DNA from: Caulobacteraceae bacterium
GTDB taxonomy: Bacteria > Pseudomonadota > Alphaproteobacteria > Caulobacterales > Aquidulcibacteraceae
Assembly: GCA_009773335.1 (NCBI GenBank)
Contig: WRPF01000001.1
Location: 62,001 to 126,000, forward strand
Direction: 5' to 3'
Length of the DNA: 64,000 bases
Shown: positions 46,302-56,406 of the stretch, one piece after another
How positions within the stretch are numbered: the stretch's first letter is position 1
Layout of the letters: every line of letters begins with the position of its first letter
Translations under genes and position numbers: made by a program
Notes under the pieces: model-generated
What the model was told of the DNA's origin: nothing
What the model saw: only the letters and a program-made list of their open reading frames with translations
Database searches by the model: none

Positions 46302-47696
46302 ATGTCTTCCGACATTCTGGTGATCGACGACGAGGCCGACATCCGGGATCTTGTGTCAGGCATCCTTGAAGATGCCGGCCACCAGGTGCGCGCGGCGCGT
46401 GACAGCGATGAGGCCATTGACGCCGTACGGCGGCGGCGTCCCACGCTCGCGATCCTCGACGTCTGGCTGCAGGGAAGCCAGATCGATGGTCTCGATCTCC
46501 TCGCGATGTTGCGCGAGACCGACCCCGACATGCCGGTCATAGTCATCAGCGGGCACGGCACCATCGAGACCGCAGTGGCCGCGATCCGGAAGGGCGCCTA
46601 CGATTTCCTCGAAAAGCCCTTCAATGCGGACCGCCTTCTCATTGTTGTGACGCGCGCCATCGAAACGGCGCGCCTGAAGCGTGAAAACGCTTCTCTCAGA
46701 GTGCGCGCTGCTGCGAGCGCCGATCTCATCGGCTCTTCGCCGGTGATGGCGCAACTGCGCAGCGCCGTGGACAGGATCGCGCAGTCGAATTCGCGCGTCA
46801 TGATCTCCGGACCGTCGGGATCGGGCAAGGAACTGGTTGCAAGGCTCCTGCATGATCGTTCGCCGCGCGGACCGGGTCCGTTTGTGGCGATCAACGCAGC
46901 GTCCATTGCGCCCGAACGAATGGAGAGCGAACTCTTCGGCGAAGAAGGGCCGGACGGTCGGCCACGGAAGATCGGCGTCTTTGAACAGGCGCACCAGGGG
47001 ACCCTGCTTCTCGATGAAGTCGGTGACATGCCGATCGAGACACAGAGCAAGATCCTTCGCGTTCTCGTCGATCAGCGATTTCGTCGCCTGGGCGGATCGG
47101 CGGACGTGCAGGTGAATGTCCGCGTTGTTTCATCGACATCGCGCGACCTGCGCATCGACATCGAGCGCGCGCGGTTTCGCGAAGACCTGTTCCATCGTCT
47201 GAATGTCGTTCCACTGCGCGTGCCTACGCTCTCGGAACGGCGTGACGATATCCCCGAGCTTGCCGACTACTTCGTCCAGCGGATCACAGAGGGGACCGGC
47301 CTTCCCGCGCGCGTCCTCGCGCCAGACGCCCTGGCTGCGCTTCAGGCGGCGGAGTGGCCCGGCAACGTCCGCCAGCTCCGCAATATCATCGAACGGATAC
47401 TGATCCTCGCCGGCGGCGAACCGAGCATACCTGTCACGCTCGACTCCCTGCCGCCCGAGGCGTGGCCGGCAGCCTCGTTTTCGCAGCAACAGGGCATGCA
47501 GGAAGTGATCGGCATGTCGCTTCGCGATGCGCGCGAGCGGTTCGAGCGCGAGTATCTGCACGTGCAGATCACCCGCTTCGGCGGCAACATTTCCCGCACG
47601 GCCGCGTTCATCGGCATGGAGCGGTCCGCGCTCCATCGAAAATTGAAGTCGCTTGGCGTCGATGCGCCGGGCCGCGGGCTTGGCGACGGCGAATGA
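46302..47696 (+). CDS. ntrX: Response regulator NtrX
   Basis: MSSDILVIDDEADIRDLVSGILEDAGH receiver; AAA+ GPSGSGKE; C-terminal HTH; downstream of ntrY. Confidence 0.93.
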   Translation: MSSDILVIDDEADIRDLVSGILEDAGHQVRAARDSDEAIDAVRRRRPTLAILDVWLQGSQIDGLDLLAMLRETDPDMPVIVISGHGTIETAVAAIRKGAYDFLEKPFNADRLLIVVTRAIETARLKRENASLRVRAAASADLIGSSPVMAQLRSAVDRIAQSNSRVMISGPSGSGKELVARLLHDRSPRGPGPFVAINAASIAPERMESELFGEEGPDGRPRKIGVFEQAHQGTLLLDEVGDMPIETQSKILRVLVDQRFRRLGGSADVQVNVRVVSSTSRDLRIDIERARFREDLFHRLNVVPLRVPTLSERRDDIPELADYFVQRITEGTGLPARVLAPDALAALQAAEWPGNVRQLRNIIERILILAGGEPSIPVTLDSLPPEAWPAASFSQQQGMQEVIGMSLRDARERFEREYLHVQITRFGGNISRTAAFIGMERSALHRKLKSLGVDAPGRGLGDGE

Positions 47697-48547
47697 GCCG
47701 GATCGCCTACGTCAACGGTGCATACGTTCGCCAGAGCGTCGCGACCGTTCATATCGAAGACCGCGGCTTCCAGTTCGCCGACGGCGTCTACGAGGTGTGG
47801 AGTGTCCACGACGGACGCCTTCTGGACTCCGATGGACACTTCGCCCGCCTCGACCGCTCGCTCGGAGAACTCCAGATGCAGGCGCCCATGGCCCGACCTG
47901 CGCTGGAAGCGGTTCTTGCGGAGACGCTCAGACGCAATCGCGTGCGCTTCGGAATCCTCTATCTCCAGATCACGCGGGGGACGGCGCCGCGCGACCACGC
48001 CTTCCCGCCTCCAGAGATACGACCCAGCATCGTCGTTACGGCGCGCCCGATAGATCGGCGCGCACTTGAGGCCCGTGTCCATGCCGGCGTGGCGGTTCTC
48101 ACGATGCCGGACATCCGCTGGGGGCGATGCGATATCAAATCGGTCTCGCTTCTGCCGAACGTGCTGGCCAAACAAGCGGCGCGCGAGGCTCACGCGTTCG
48201 AGGCGTGGCTCGTGGACGAGGGCGGTCTCATCACGGAGGGCGCCTCGACCACGGCCTGGATCGTGGATGCCAACGGGCGCCTGAGAACGCGGAAGCTGGG
48301 CTTCGACATACTGCCGGGCGTGACCCGCGCGACCTTGTTGCGTGTGGCGCAGGAGCGTCAGATGCCGGTCTTTGAAGAAGCCTTCTCGGTTGAAGAGGCC
48401 AAGCGCGCGCTGGAGGCGTTCATGTCTTCGGCTTCGGGGGTTGTCGTCCCGGTCGTTTCCATCGACGGCGTCCAGATCGGGGACGGCGCCCCGGGGCCGA
48501 CTACGCTGGCGTTGCGGGCGGCCTATTTCGAGGGCGTCGTGCACTGA
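47693..48547 (+). CDS. dat: D-amino-acid/branched-chain aminotransferase (fold type IV)
   Basis: AYVNGAYVRQSVATVHIEDRGFQFADGVYEVW; DIKSVSLLPNVLAKQAA; EGASTTAWIV. Confidence 0.88.
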   Translation: MSRIAYVNGAYVRQSVATVHIEDRGFQFADGVYEVWSVHDGRLLDSDGHFARLDRSLGELQMQAPMARPALEAVLAETLRRNRVRFGILYLQITRGTAPRDHAFPPPEIRPSIVVTARPIDRRALEARVHAGVAVLTMPDIRWGRCDIKSVSLLPNVLAKQAAREAHAFEAWLVDEGGLITEGASTTAWIVDANGRLRTRKLGFDILPGVTRATLLRVAQERQMPVFEEAFSVEEAKRALEAFMSSASGVVVPVVSIDGVQIGDGAPGPTTLALRAAYFEGVVH

Positions 48548-48654
48548 TCCGGCCCCCCTTCCGGGTCCCATGTTGCAGTGCAACCGGGGAGGGCGGTATG
48601 TACGGGAGCGCCCTTTGATTTTTGGCGCGACGACCCGAGGCGAGGGCCCAAGAA

Positions 48655-48906
48655 ATGGAAAAGAAGCAAAACCTGCAGGACACGTTTCTCAATGCGGTCC
48701 GCAAGAACAAGACCCCTCTGACGATCTTCCTCGTCAATGGCGTGAAGCTCCAGGGCGTGGTGACCTGGTTCGACAATTTCTGCGTGCTTCTGCGCCGCGA
48801 CGGCCAGATCCAGCTCGTCTACAAGCATGCGATCTCGACGGTGATGCCTGGCGCGCCAGTGCAGCTGTTTGAAGGAGAAAAGGGTCCCGAGCACGGTGAC
48901 GACTAG
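48655..48906 (+). CDS. hfq: RNA chaperone Hfq
   Basis: [59 protein letters not shown]. Confidence 0.98.
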   Translation: MEKKQNLQDTFLNAVRKNKTPLTIFLVNGVKLQGVVTWFDNFCVLLRRDGQIQLVYKHAISTVMPGAPVQLFEGEKGPEHGDD

Positions 48907-50236
48907 GGCCACGTCCACCCACGCCGCCCGCCAGCGGGCGCTGGTTCTCCTGCCGCTCGTCGGCGCCCGCCGTGTGGCTGGCGGTTCAATCCGGAGTCCC
49001 GACCTTCGCTTGCAGGAAGCGGCAGGGCTAGCCGAAGCGCTTGACCTTGAGGTCGTGGCGGCCGAGGCGTTCCCGTTACGCCGTTTTGATCCGGGCGCCT
49101 TCATCGGACGCGGCCGTTTGGAAGACCTCAAGGCCCGGGTCGAGGCCGACGCTATCGACGTGCTCATCGTCGATGCGGCGCTGACGCCGGTGCAGCAGCG
49201 CAATCTGGAGCAGGGGACGCTCGCCAAGGTTGTCGATCGCACGGGTCTGATCCTTGAGATTTTCGGTCGTAGGGCGCGCACCAAAGAAGGGCGCTTGCAG
49301 GTCGAACTCGCGCGGCTTGGCTATGAGCGGTCCCGCCTGGTCCGCACCTGGACCCACCTCGAACGTCAGCGCGGCGGGCTTGGCAAGACAGGTGGGCCGG
49401 GTGAGACACAGATCGAACTCGATCGCCGCTTGATCGCGCAGCGGATCGAAAAGCTGAAGGTCGAGCTGGAGGAGGTGCGGCGGACGCGTGGTCTGCAGCG
49501 GCGCGCCCGGCGCCGCGCCGGCTATCCGGCCGTGGTGCTGGTCGGCTACACGAACGCGGGCAAATCAAGCCTGTTCAACAGACTGACCGAGGCCGGCGTT
49601 CTGGCGAAGGACATGCCCTTCGCCACGCTCGATCCCACTGCGCGCCTCGTGCGGCTGCCGTCCGGTCGATCGGTCATGATGTCGGACACCGTCGGTTTCA
49701 TCACCGACCTTCCAACCGAACTGGTGGCTTCCTTCCGTGCAACGCTCGAGGAAGTTACAGCGGCGGACCTTCTCGTGCACGTTCGTGATATCGCGCACCC
49801 GGAGACCGACGCCCAACGCGATGACGTCATCGAGGTTCTGGCCCAGTTGGCCGATGGAGCGGACGTCTCGCCGCCGCCAATCATCGAAGCGTGGAACAAG
49901 ATTGACCTGCTGGGGGCGGAGCAACTTGCCGCCCGCATGACGCGTGCGCCGACGGAGACCGCCGCGATCAACATTTCAGCAGAGACCGGCGAAGGGATCG
50001 CCCAGCTCCTGGACGCCATCGACCGGCTTGTGTTCGGCGCGATGCGTCTGGTGACGCTGCGCTTCGATCCCTCAGACGGAGCCGCGATCGCGGAGTTGTC
50101 GACGCGCGGACGGGTCGTCGAAAAGCGGATGGCGGACGACGGGATGCTGGACATCACCGTCGAGTTGCCCGCCGCCGTCGCGGCGACCTACCTGGACCGC
50201 GAGGAGATCAACCGGGCGCCTCTCGCGGCCGAATAG
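48896..50236 (+). CDS. hflX: GTPase HflX
   Basis: [59 protein letters not shown] start at 48896 (ATG at 48869 also possible). Confidence 0.93.
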   Translation: MTTRATSTHAARQRALVLLPLVGARRVAGGSIRSPDLRLQEAAGLAEALDLEVVAAEAFPLRRFDPGAFIGRGRLEDLKARVEADAIDVLIVDAALTPVQQRNLEQGTLAKVVDRTGLILEIFGRRARTKEGRLQVELARLGYERSRLVRTWTHLERQRGGLGKTGGPGETQIELDRRLIAQRIEKLKVELEEVRRTRGLQRRARRRAGYPAVVLVGYTNAGKSSLFNRLTEAGVLAKDMPFATLDPTARLVRLPSGRSVMMSDTVGFITDLPTELVASFRATLEEVTAADLLVHVRDIAHPETDAQRDDVIEVLAQLADGADVSPPPIIEAWNKIDLLGAEQLAARMTRAPTETAAINISAETGEGIAQLLDAIDRLVFGAMRLVTLRFDPSDGAAIAELSTRGRVVEKRMADDGMLDITVELPAAVAATYLDREEINRAPLAAE

Positions 50237-51046
50237 TCACGCCCGTTCCGCTCGTTTGGCCGCATTCCACAGCGCTTCGAGAGCCTCAAGAGTGCGCTCG
50301 CCGCCGCCCTCTGCAGCCATCGTCGCCTCCATGTGCTTGAAGCGGCGTTCAAACTTGGCGTTGGCCTGGCGCAACGCCTCCTCGGGATCGACTCCGAGCT
50401 TGCGCGCGAGGTTGGCCATCACGAAGAGGATATCGCCCATTTCCTCGGCGATATTGGCCTCGTCCTGCGCCTCGCGACCTGCGGCCAGCTCAGCCAGTTC
50501 CTCATCCAGCTTCCTGAGCACATCATCGGGCGTCGGCCAGTCGAACCCGATACGCGCCGCCCTTTTGGTGAGTTTTTCAGCGCGCATGAGGGCGGGAAGG
50601 GCAAGCGCCACGTCGTCGAGCAGACTTGTGGCGCCGAGCGCCTTGCGCTTCTCGGCCTTCATTGTTTCCCACGCTGTCGTCTGCGCAGCGGCCGACCGCA
50701 TTTCAGCATTCGCGAAGACATGCGGATGTCGCTCGATCATCTTGGCGTTGAGGCCTTCGATGACATCGGCCAGTGCGAACGCGCCATCTTCCTCGGCCAT
50801 GCGCGAATGAAACAGGACCTGAAACAGGAGATCCCCGAGTTCCTCCTTCAACGCCGGCATGGATCCGCGCTGGATGGCGTCGGCGACCTCGTAGGCCTCT
50901 TCGATTGTGTAGGGTGCAATGGTCTCAAAGGTCTGTTCGATGTCCCACGGGCATCCTGTCTCGGGCGTCCTCAACGCGACCATCACGGCCTGCAGTCGCT
51001 CTACGGCACTGAAAAGGCGCGTGTTTTCAGAGATCGGATCATGCAT
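50237..51046 (-). CDS. mazG: Nucleoside triphosphate pyrophosphohydrolase MazG
   Basis: LRTPETGCPWDIEQTFETIAPYTIEEAYEVADAI, LKEELGDLLFQVLFHSRMAEE. Confidence 0.95.
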   Translation of the reverse strand: MHDPISENTRLFSAVERLQAVMVALRTPETGCPWDIEQTFETIAPYTIEEAYEVADAIQRGSMPALKEELGDLLFQVLFHSRMAEEDGAFALADVIEGLNAKMIERHPHVFANAEMRSAAAQTTAWETMKAEKRKALGATSLLDDVALALPALMRAEKLTKRAARIGFDWPTPDDVLRKLDEELAELAAGREAQDEANIAEEMGDILFVMANLARKLGVDPEEALRQANAKFERRFKHMEATMAAEGGGERTLEALEALWNAAKRAERA

Positions 51047-51077
51047 CTTTGGCTCGCATAAGATATATTATGTAAAA

Positions 51078-51893
51078 TCATATGATGATGAAGTCGGACC
51101 GCCAACCGTCATGCGCCGGCTCGACGCCCGTGGGCAGTTCGGCTCTGAGCGTGGCGTAGTCCATGTCGATGTGCATGTTTGTCAGCACGGTGCGTCCCGG
51201 GCGCAAGGTTTCGATCCAGCCCAGCGTGCGCTCCAGATGCGCGTGCGACGGATGCGGCGTCCGGCGGAGCGCATCGACGATCCACAACTCCAGTCCCTCC
51301 AGCGCGGCAAAGGTCTCAGGCGGCAACCCGGCGGTGTCATTGCTGTAGGCGACGCCGCCGATGCGAAAGCCGAGCGAGCGGATGTGCCCGTGATCCTGGT
51401 CCAGCGGCAGGAGTTCGATGGCGCCGCCCGGTCCGTCCACGGTGATCGCCATACCCGGCGACATGGGCGCCTGAGGCTCAAGGATCGGCGGGTAGCCGCC
51501 CTCGCCGTGAAAGATGTAGCGGAACCTCGTTTCCAGCGAGTGTTGCGTGGCGGGGTCCATGAACGTGGGAATGCGCCGCCGCATCGTATAGGCGATCGCC
51601 CGCACGTCATCGATACCATGGGCCTGGTCCGCGTGATCGTGGCTGTAGACGATGGCGTCGATCCTGCGCACGCGGGCGTTGAGCAGCTGCTGGCGCAGAT
51701 CGGGCGAGGTATCGATCAGCACTGTCGTCGGCTCACCGGCTCCGGGGTCGGTGCGCCACTGTTCGATCAGCAGGCTGCAGCGCGTCCGGCGATTGCGCGG
51801 TTCGTCCGGGTCACACGCGCCCCAGTCGCCGTCCACGCGCGGGACCCCGCCCGACGACCCACAGCCCAGTATCGTGACGCGCCTGATGCTCAT
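51078..51893 (-). CDS. MBL-fold (PhnP-like) metallohydrolase
   Basis: TILGCGSSGGVPRVDGDWGACDP, SHDHADQAHGIDDVR. Confidence 0.88.
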   Translation of the reverse strand: MSIRRVTILGCGSSGGVPRVDGDWGACDPDEPRNRRTRCSLLIEQWRTDPGAGEPTTVLIDTSPDLRQQLLNARVRRIDAIVYSHDHADQAHGIDDVRAIAYTMRRRIPTFMDPATQHSLETRFRYIFHGEGGYPPILEPQAPMSPGMAITVDGPGGAIELLPLDQDHGHIRSLGFRIGGVAYSNDTAGLPPETFAALEGLELWIVDALRRTPHPSHAHLERTLGWIETLRPGRTVLTNMHIDMDYATLRAELPTGVEPAHDGWRSDFIII

Positions 51894-52675
51894 TGCGGCG
51901 GTCGCGCGCGGCTGAAGAGCCGGAAGAAGTTAGCCGCGATCAGGCGGGCCCCCTCTTCCTCGTCGAGGCCCTTCCATGTGCAGAAATAGCGGTGCACGTC
52001 GGCGAGAAACGCCGGTTCGTTCCTGCGCCCCCGATGCGGCGCCGGCGCCAGATACGGACAGTCAGTCTCGAGAATGATGCGATCGAGCGGCAGCACCGAC
52101 GCCACTGCACGCACGTCATTGGCAGACTTGAACGTCAGGATGCCGGAAAGTGAAAAATAGGCCCCGAGGTCGAGGGCCCTTTTTGCGAGCCCTTCCCCGC
52201 TCGTGTAGCAGTGCATGAGAATGCGGAAGGGCCCCCGCTTGAATTCCTCCTCCAGGATCACGGCCGTCGCCTCGTCCGCATCCCGCGTGTGCACGATCAG
52301 GGGAAGGTCGAGTTCACGAGCCGCCGCAATATGCGCGCGCAGGACCGTGGTCTGGTCCTCCAGCGAACTGTGGCGGTAGTACTGATCGAGACCGGTTTCG
52401 CCGATTCCAATCACCTTCGGGTTGCCCGCCATGGCGACCAACGCGGCGGGCGTGAGACCGAGATGATCTTTTGCGTAGTGCGGATGCGCGCCGACGCTGG
52501 CCCAGATGTCCGGAAATGTCTCTGCAACGCCGATGACGCGCGAAAAGTTCTCGATACGGTCGCAGATCGTAAGCATGGGGCCGACGCCCGCCTCGCGTGC
52601 GCGCGCAACAACTGCGGCGCGATCAGCGTCGAACGCCTCCGCGTGAAGGTTCACGTGGCTGTCAATCAACATCAC
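51890..52675 (-). CDS. tatD: TatD family deoxyribonuclease
   Basis: LIDSHVNLHAEAFD, GIGETGLDQYYRHS, ILETDCPYLAPAPHRGRRNEP. Confidence 0.93.
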   Translation of the reverse strand: MMLIDSHVNLHAEAFDADRAAVVARAREAGVGPMLTICDRIENFSRVIGVAETFPDIWASVGAHPHYAKDHLGLTPAALVAMAGNPKVIGIGETGLDQYYRHSSLEDQTTVLRAHIAAARELDLPLIVHTRDADEATAVILEEEFKRGPFRILMHCYTSGEGLAKRALDLGAYFSLSGILTFKSANDVRAVASVLPLDRIILETDCPYLAPAPHRGRRNEPAFLADVHRYFCTWKGLDEEEGARLIAANFFRLFSRARPPQ

Positions 52676-53727
52676 GCAACTGCCCGTTCAAGCACGCGCG
52701 CGACGCGTGCGAATGCATGGGTCGGATCCATGTCCAGCCCCTCAGCCTCGCGCTCGATGTCGAGAAGCGCTTCGAAGGCTTCCGCGAGGCGTTGCGCGCG
52801 TGCAGGCGGTGCAAGCAGGTCAAAGAGCGCGGCGTCCCTGGGATCGGCAGACTCTGCTCCAGCGCTCGCAACTGCTGCACGGCGCACCCAGTCACGCGCA
52901 AGACTGAGAAAGATCGTCAGGCGTTGTCCGCGATCTCCTGCTTTCGCATAGACGCCCTTCAGGAAAGCGCGCGCGCCCTCTTTGGACACCTCCTTGAGCG
53001 CGTCGGTCAGCGCCTCATAGAGTCCACCCACATCGGCCGCTGCGAGCGCGATTGCACGGCCGGGACGTCCGCCCGCAAAGCGCACGGCGGCTTCGTCCAC
53101 CTTCCCGGAACCCAGCGCCGCGACCGAACTGCGGACATCCGTGTCCGTCAACGGGCGAAGATCGAGCCGTCTGCAGCGTGAGCGGATTGTCGCAAGCGTG
53201 GAGCCCGGCGAGTTGCACACGAGAAGAAGCACTGTTTTCGGCGGCGGCTCCTCCAGGGTCTTGAGGATCGCATTCGCAGCATTGCGGTTGAGTTCGTCGA
53301 CCGCGTCGATGATCGCTACCCGCCAGCCTCCCTCGGACGGCTTGAGGCTGAAGAAGCTGACCAGTCCTCGCGCCTCCTCCACGGTGATCTCGCCACGAGG
53401 TTTGCCGCGATCATTCAGGCCGCGTCGCAATACGAAGATGTCCCCATGCGATCGTGACGCGATCCGGCGGGCGACCGGATCTTCAGGAGAGACATCAAGC
53501 GGGCGAGGTCCGGTGGGTAGAGCTCCGAGGACGCGCCGTGCGAAGCGGTAGGCCAGCGTAGCCTTGCCCACCCCCTTGGGTCCGGCGAGCATCCAGGCGT
53601 GGTGCATGCGTGCGCCAACGAACGCGTCGGCGAGCGCAGCTTCTGCGGCTTCGTGCCCGGTCAGCACGAACGTCTCACGCGGGTGAGCGACTCCCGGTTC
53701 CTGGTCGGTCTCGAATTCCTTGCTCAT
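52672..53727 (-). CDS. holB: DNA polymerase III delta' subunit
   Basis: HHAWMLAGPKGVGKATLAYRFAR; EEPPPKTVLLLVCNSPGSTLATIRSRCRRLDLR; adjacent to tmk. Confidence 0.9.
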   Translation of the reverse strand: MSKEFETDQEPGVAHPRETFVLTGHEAAEAALADAFVGARMHHAWMLAGPKGVGKATLAYRFARRVLGALPTGPRPLDVSPEDPVARRIASRSHGDIFVLRRGLNDRGKPRGEITVEEARGLVSFFSLKPSEGGWRVAIIDAVDELNRNAANAILKTLEEPPPKTVLLLVCNSPGSTLATIRSRCRRLDLRPLTDTDVRSSVAALGSGKVDEAAVRFAGGRPGRAIALAAADVGGLYEALTDALKEVSKEGARAFLKGVYAKAGDRGQRLTIFLSLARDWVRRAAVASAGAESADPRDAALFDLLAPPARAQRLAEAFEALLDIEREAEGLDMDPTHAFARVARVLERAVA

Positions 53728-54356
53728 AGCGTCAGGCCCAGACGCGCGGAGACAAGCGCGCACGCCTGTCGAAGCACAAGTTCCGGCGGCTGGCCCGCAT
53801 CGATGACGGCGCAGCGTTCGGGCTCCCGTGCGGCCACATCCCGGAATGCTTGCCGGACGTTGTTGTGGAAAGCCTCATCGAGGGTTTCAAAGCGCGCCTC
53901 GCCACCTCGGCGGTTAAGCGCGCGCGCAAGCCCGGTCTTCACATCAAGGTCGAGGATGAGCGTCAGATCCGGCGTCGGCGCCGCCACCACCTTGTTCAAC
54001 GCGACAAATGTTTCGTACGGCAATCCGCGTGCGACAACCTGATAGGCGAAGGTAGAGTCAATGAAGCGGTCGCAGATCACCCAGTCGCCACGTTCGATCG
54101 CAGGCCTGATCGTGCGCTCAAGGTGATCGCTGCGCGCCGCCGTGAGCAGCAGTGTTTCGGTGACGCCGCTCCAACGATCCCCGGCCCCGGTCACGATGAG
54201 TTTCCGGATCTCGTCCGCCCCCACGGAACCGCCCGGCTCACGCGTCCGGACCACAGTTTGTCCGATGCGATTGATCGCCTCTTCCAGGCCGGCGGCAAGC
54301 GTCGATTTTCCGACGCCTTCTCCGCCCTCCAGCGTGATGAAGCGCGGGCGTGACAC
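53724..54356 (-). CDS. tmk: thymidylate kinase
   Basis: FITLEGGEGVGKSTLAAGLEEAI, VRTREPGGSVGADEIRKL. Confidence 0.95.
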   Translation of the reverse strand: MSRPRFITLEGGEGVGKSTLAAGLEEAINRIGQTVVRTREPGGSVGADEIRKLIVTGAGDRWSGVTETLLLTAARSDHLERTIRPAIERGDWVICDRFIDSTFAYQVVARGLPYETFVALNKVVAAPTPDLTLILDLDVKTGLARALNRRGGEARFETLDEAFHNNVRQAFRDVAAREPERCAVIDAGQPPELVLRQACALVSARLGLTL

Positions 54357-54358
54357 GC

Positions 54359-55519
54359 TCAGCCGCCGCCAAGGATTTGCTGTAGCCCAAACACGGCGCG
54401 TGCAAACGGATTTGCGCGGCCGACCTTGACGCCCGCCGCCAGCGGAAACTCCTCATGCACGCCCGGTCCTTCGATCACGAGCCTGGCGATCACGGCGCCT
54501 TTCTTGATGGGGGCTTGCAGTGGGCCTTCGTACACAATGTGAGCGGTCATTCCGGCGTACGCAGACCTGTGCGCCGCAACGGATACGTCATGCGTCGCCA
54601 CCAGCGGCACCTGGGAACGCGAGCCAAGCCAGACGTCGGCCTGCCCCACAACCGCATCCTTCGCGAAAAGAGAAGTGACCGTAAAATCAAACAACGCCGC
54701 ACGCATCAGACGTTGCGCCTCCGCCGAGCGGGCGGCCATCGACGGAAGGCCGTTGAAGACAATGATGCGCCGTTGGTCGTTGACTTGCGCGGAACCGATC
54801 AGGCCGTAGCCAGAGACAGACGTATGACCTGTCTTTACGCCATCGGCGCCTTCCACCCGGCCCAGCAGCGGATTTCGGTTTTCCTGTGTCTTTCCATTGT
54901 AGGTGAAGGAGCGTTCCGCGTAGTGGCGATACAGCTCCGGGTAGTCGCGGATCAGGAGACTGGTCACGCGCGCAAGATCGCGCGAGCTGATGATGTGATC
55001 TGGATCCGGCAGGCCCGTCACGTTGCGGAACTGGGCGCTGGAGAGGCCAATTTCTCGCGCACGCTGGTTCATCAGCGCCACAAATGCCGTTTCCGAGCCG
55101 GCGATCCCCTCGGCAAGAACAATGCACGCGTCATTTGCTGACACGATGACAACGCCCTTGATCAGGTCTTCCACCCGCACGCGGGAATTGATGTCCAGGA
55201 ACATGTGCGAGCCGTCGGACTGCGCGCCATGACGCCAGGCATTCTCGCTGACCGGCAACTGTGTATCGAGGGTGATTTTCTTCGCGCGCAACTGATCGGC
55301 GACGATGAGCATGGTCATCAGCTTGCTCATGGATGCCGGCGGCATCGCTACGTCACAATCGCGGCAGTAGAGCATCTGCCCCGTACCGTGGTCGAGGATG
55401 GCGATGTGCTGGGCCGCGCTGACGACCGGATCGGGCGCCTGCGCGCGCACGGCCGGCGCGGCGGCGAGCAGGAGGCAAAGACCAAGTGCCGCCAGTGAAG
55501 GGAGGCGGGTGACGCCCAT
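54359..55519 (-). CDS. D-alanyl-D-alanine carboxypeptidase (penicillin-binding, DacC/DacA-like)
   Basis: MPPASMSKLMTMLIVADQL (SxxK), SANDA (SxN), VKTGHT (KTG); C-terminal PBP5-like domain. Confidence 0.92.
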   Translation of the reverse strand: MGVTRLPSLAALGLCLLLAAAPAVRAQAPDPVVSAAQHIAILDHGTGQMLYCRDCDVAMPPASMSKLMTMLIVADQLRAKKITLDTQLPVSENAWRHGAQSDGSHMFLDINSRVRVEDLIKGVVIVSANDACIVLAEGIAGSETAFVALMNQRAREIGLSSAQFRNVTGLPDPDHIISSRDLARVTSLLIRDYPELYRHYAERSFTYNGKTQENRNPLLGRVEGADGVKTGHTSVSGYGLIGSAQVNDQRRIIVFNGLPSMAARSAEAQRLMRAALFDFTVTSLFAKDAVVGQADVWLGSRSQVPLVATHDVSVAAHRSAYAGMTAHIVYEGPLQAPIKKGAVIARLVIEGPGVHEEFPLAAGVKVGRANPFARAVFGLQQILGGG

Positions 55520-55611
55520 CCGGTTTCTCCGAAGTGATTCGCGCCGGCGGCGCGCACGGGGGGATAGAAACCTTGGGCGCCCCGGGCGTCAACGAGACGC
55601 CTGCGACGGAG

Positions 55612-56265
55612 TCACCGGCTTTCGGAGACCACAGCGCCGGCAAACCCGCGTTCCACGATCATGTCGCACGCGAGTTCCGCCGCCGCACGGGTGGGCCACT
55701 GACCCAGCCGGACACGATGCAGGGTGACGGAGGCGCCGGGCCGCTGGTCGATTGTAACGGACCCGACGTCCTGCAGCGCCGCCCGGGCGCGCTCGGCATT
55801 GGCGGGGTTGGCGAAGGCGCCGACCTGGACGAAGTAGCCGCCACCCGCCGGGGGCGTCTCCACGTCCGCGGGCGATGGCGCTTCTTCCGGCCGGTCTGGT
55901 TCGGCGCCGGATGTCACAGGGGGGGCCACGGTCGGGGCGATCTCGTCAAACGCATCGTCCGCCAGGGACGCCGGGTCCGCCGGCCCGCGCAGCGTTCCGC
56001 GGAGGTCGAGCGGCGCTCGCCCGGATCGCTGGAAGGCATGTCCGTAGCCGTACAGGATGTCCGGCTGGTCCATGGCCGCCGCCGCCGGTCGACGCGCCGG
56101 AGAAGCCGTTGCGACAGCGACCTGTGGGCGCGCCGGCTCGAGAGCCTCGGGTCGGGCGGAGCGCGTGGCGTATTCGATCGGCGCCCGGTCCCGCGCGCTG
56201 GCCGCCTCCGGCGCCGTCGCCGCCGCGAGGAGGAGCAGCGCGAGCGACTTCACAACAGACGGCAT
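55612..56265 (-). CDS. SPOR-domain secreted protein
   Basis: Signal peptide; C-terminal GGYFVQVGAFANPANAERARAALQDVGSVTI SPOR motif. Confidence 0.82.
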   Translation of the reverse strand: MPSVVKSLALLLLAAATAPEAASARDRAPIEYATRSARPEALEPARPQVAVATASPARRPAAAAMDQPDILYGYGHAFQRSGRAPLDLRGTLRGPADPASLADDAFDEIAPTVAPPVTSGAEPDRPEEAPSPADVETPPAGGGYFVQVGAFANPANAERARAALQDVGSVTIDQRPGASVTLHRVRLGQWPTRAAAELACDMIVERGFAGAVVSESR

Positions 56266-56366
56266 TCCGGTCTCCACATGGGCGGTTGATCCCACATCTA
56301 CCGGACGCCGATTGAGGTCACGTAAGTTTTTGCGGTTTATTCATTTTCACCACGTCCGGACAAACC

Positions 56367-56398
56367 GCGTCCATGGCGGCCGCCGCCGCCATGGACGC
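56367..56398. terminator. Strong stem-loop at the 3' end of the four-gene cassette
   Basis: Perfect 14-bp inverted repeat gcgtccatggcggc/gccgccatggacgc with 4-nt loop, 8 bp beyond the SNase-fusion stop; only a weak T-tract follows on the minus strand. Confidence 0.5.
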
Positions 56399-56406
56399 AA
56401 CCCGCG

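Noticed and set aside
47342-48583. 413-aa minus-strand ORF antisense to ntrX/dat
   Set aside because: Covers two supported genes on the other strand; no motif.
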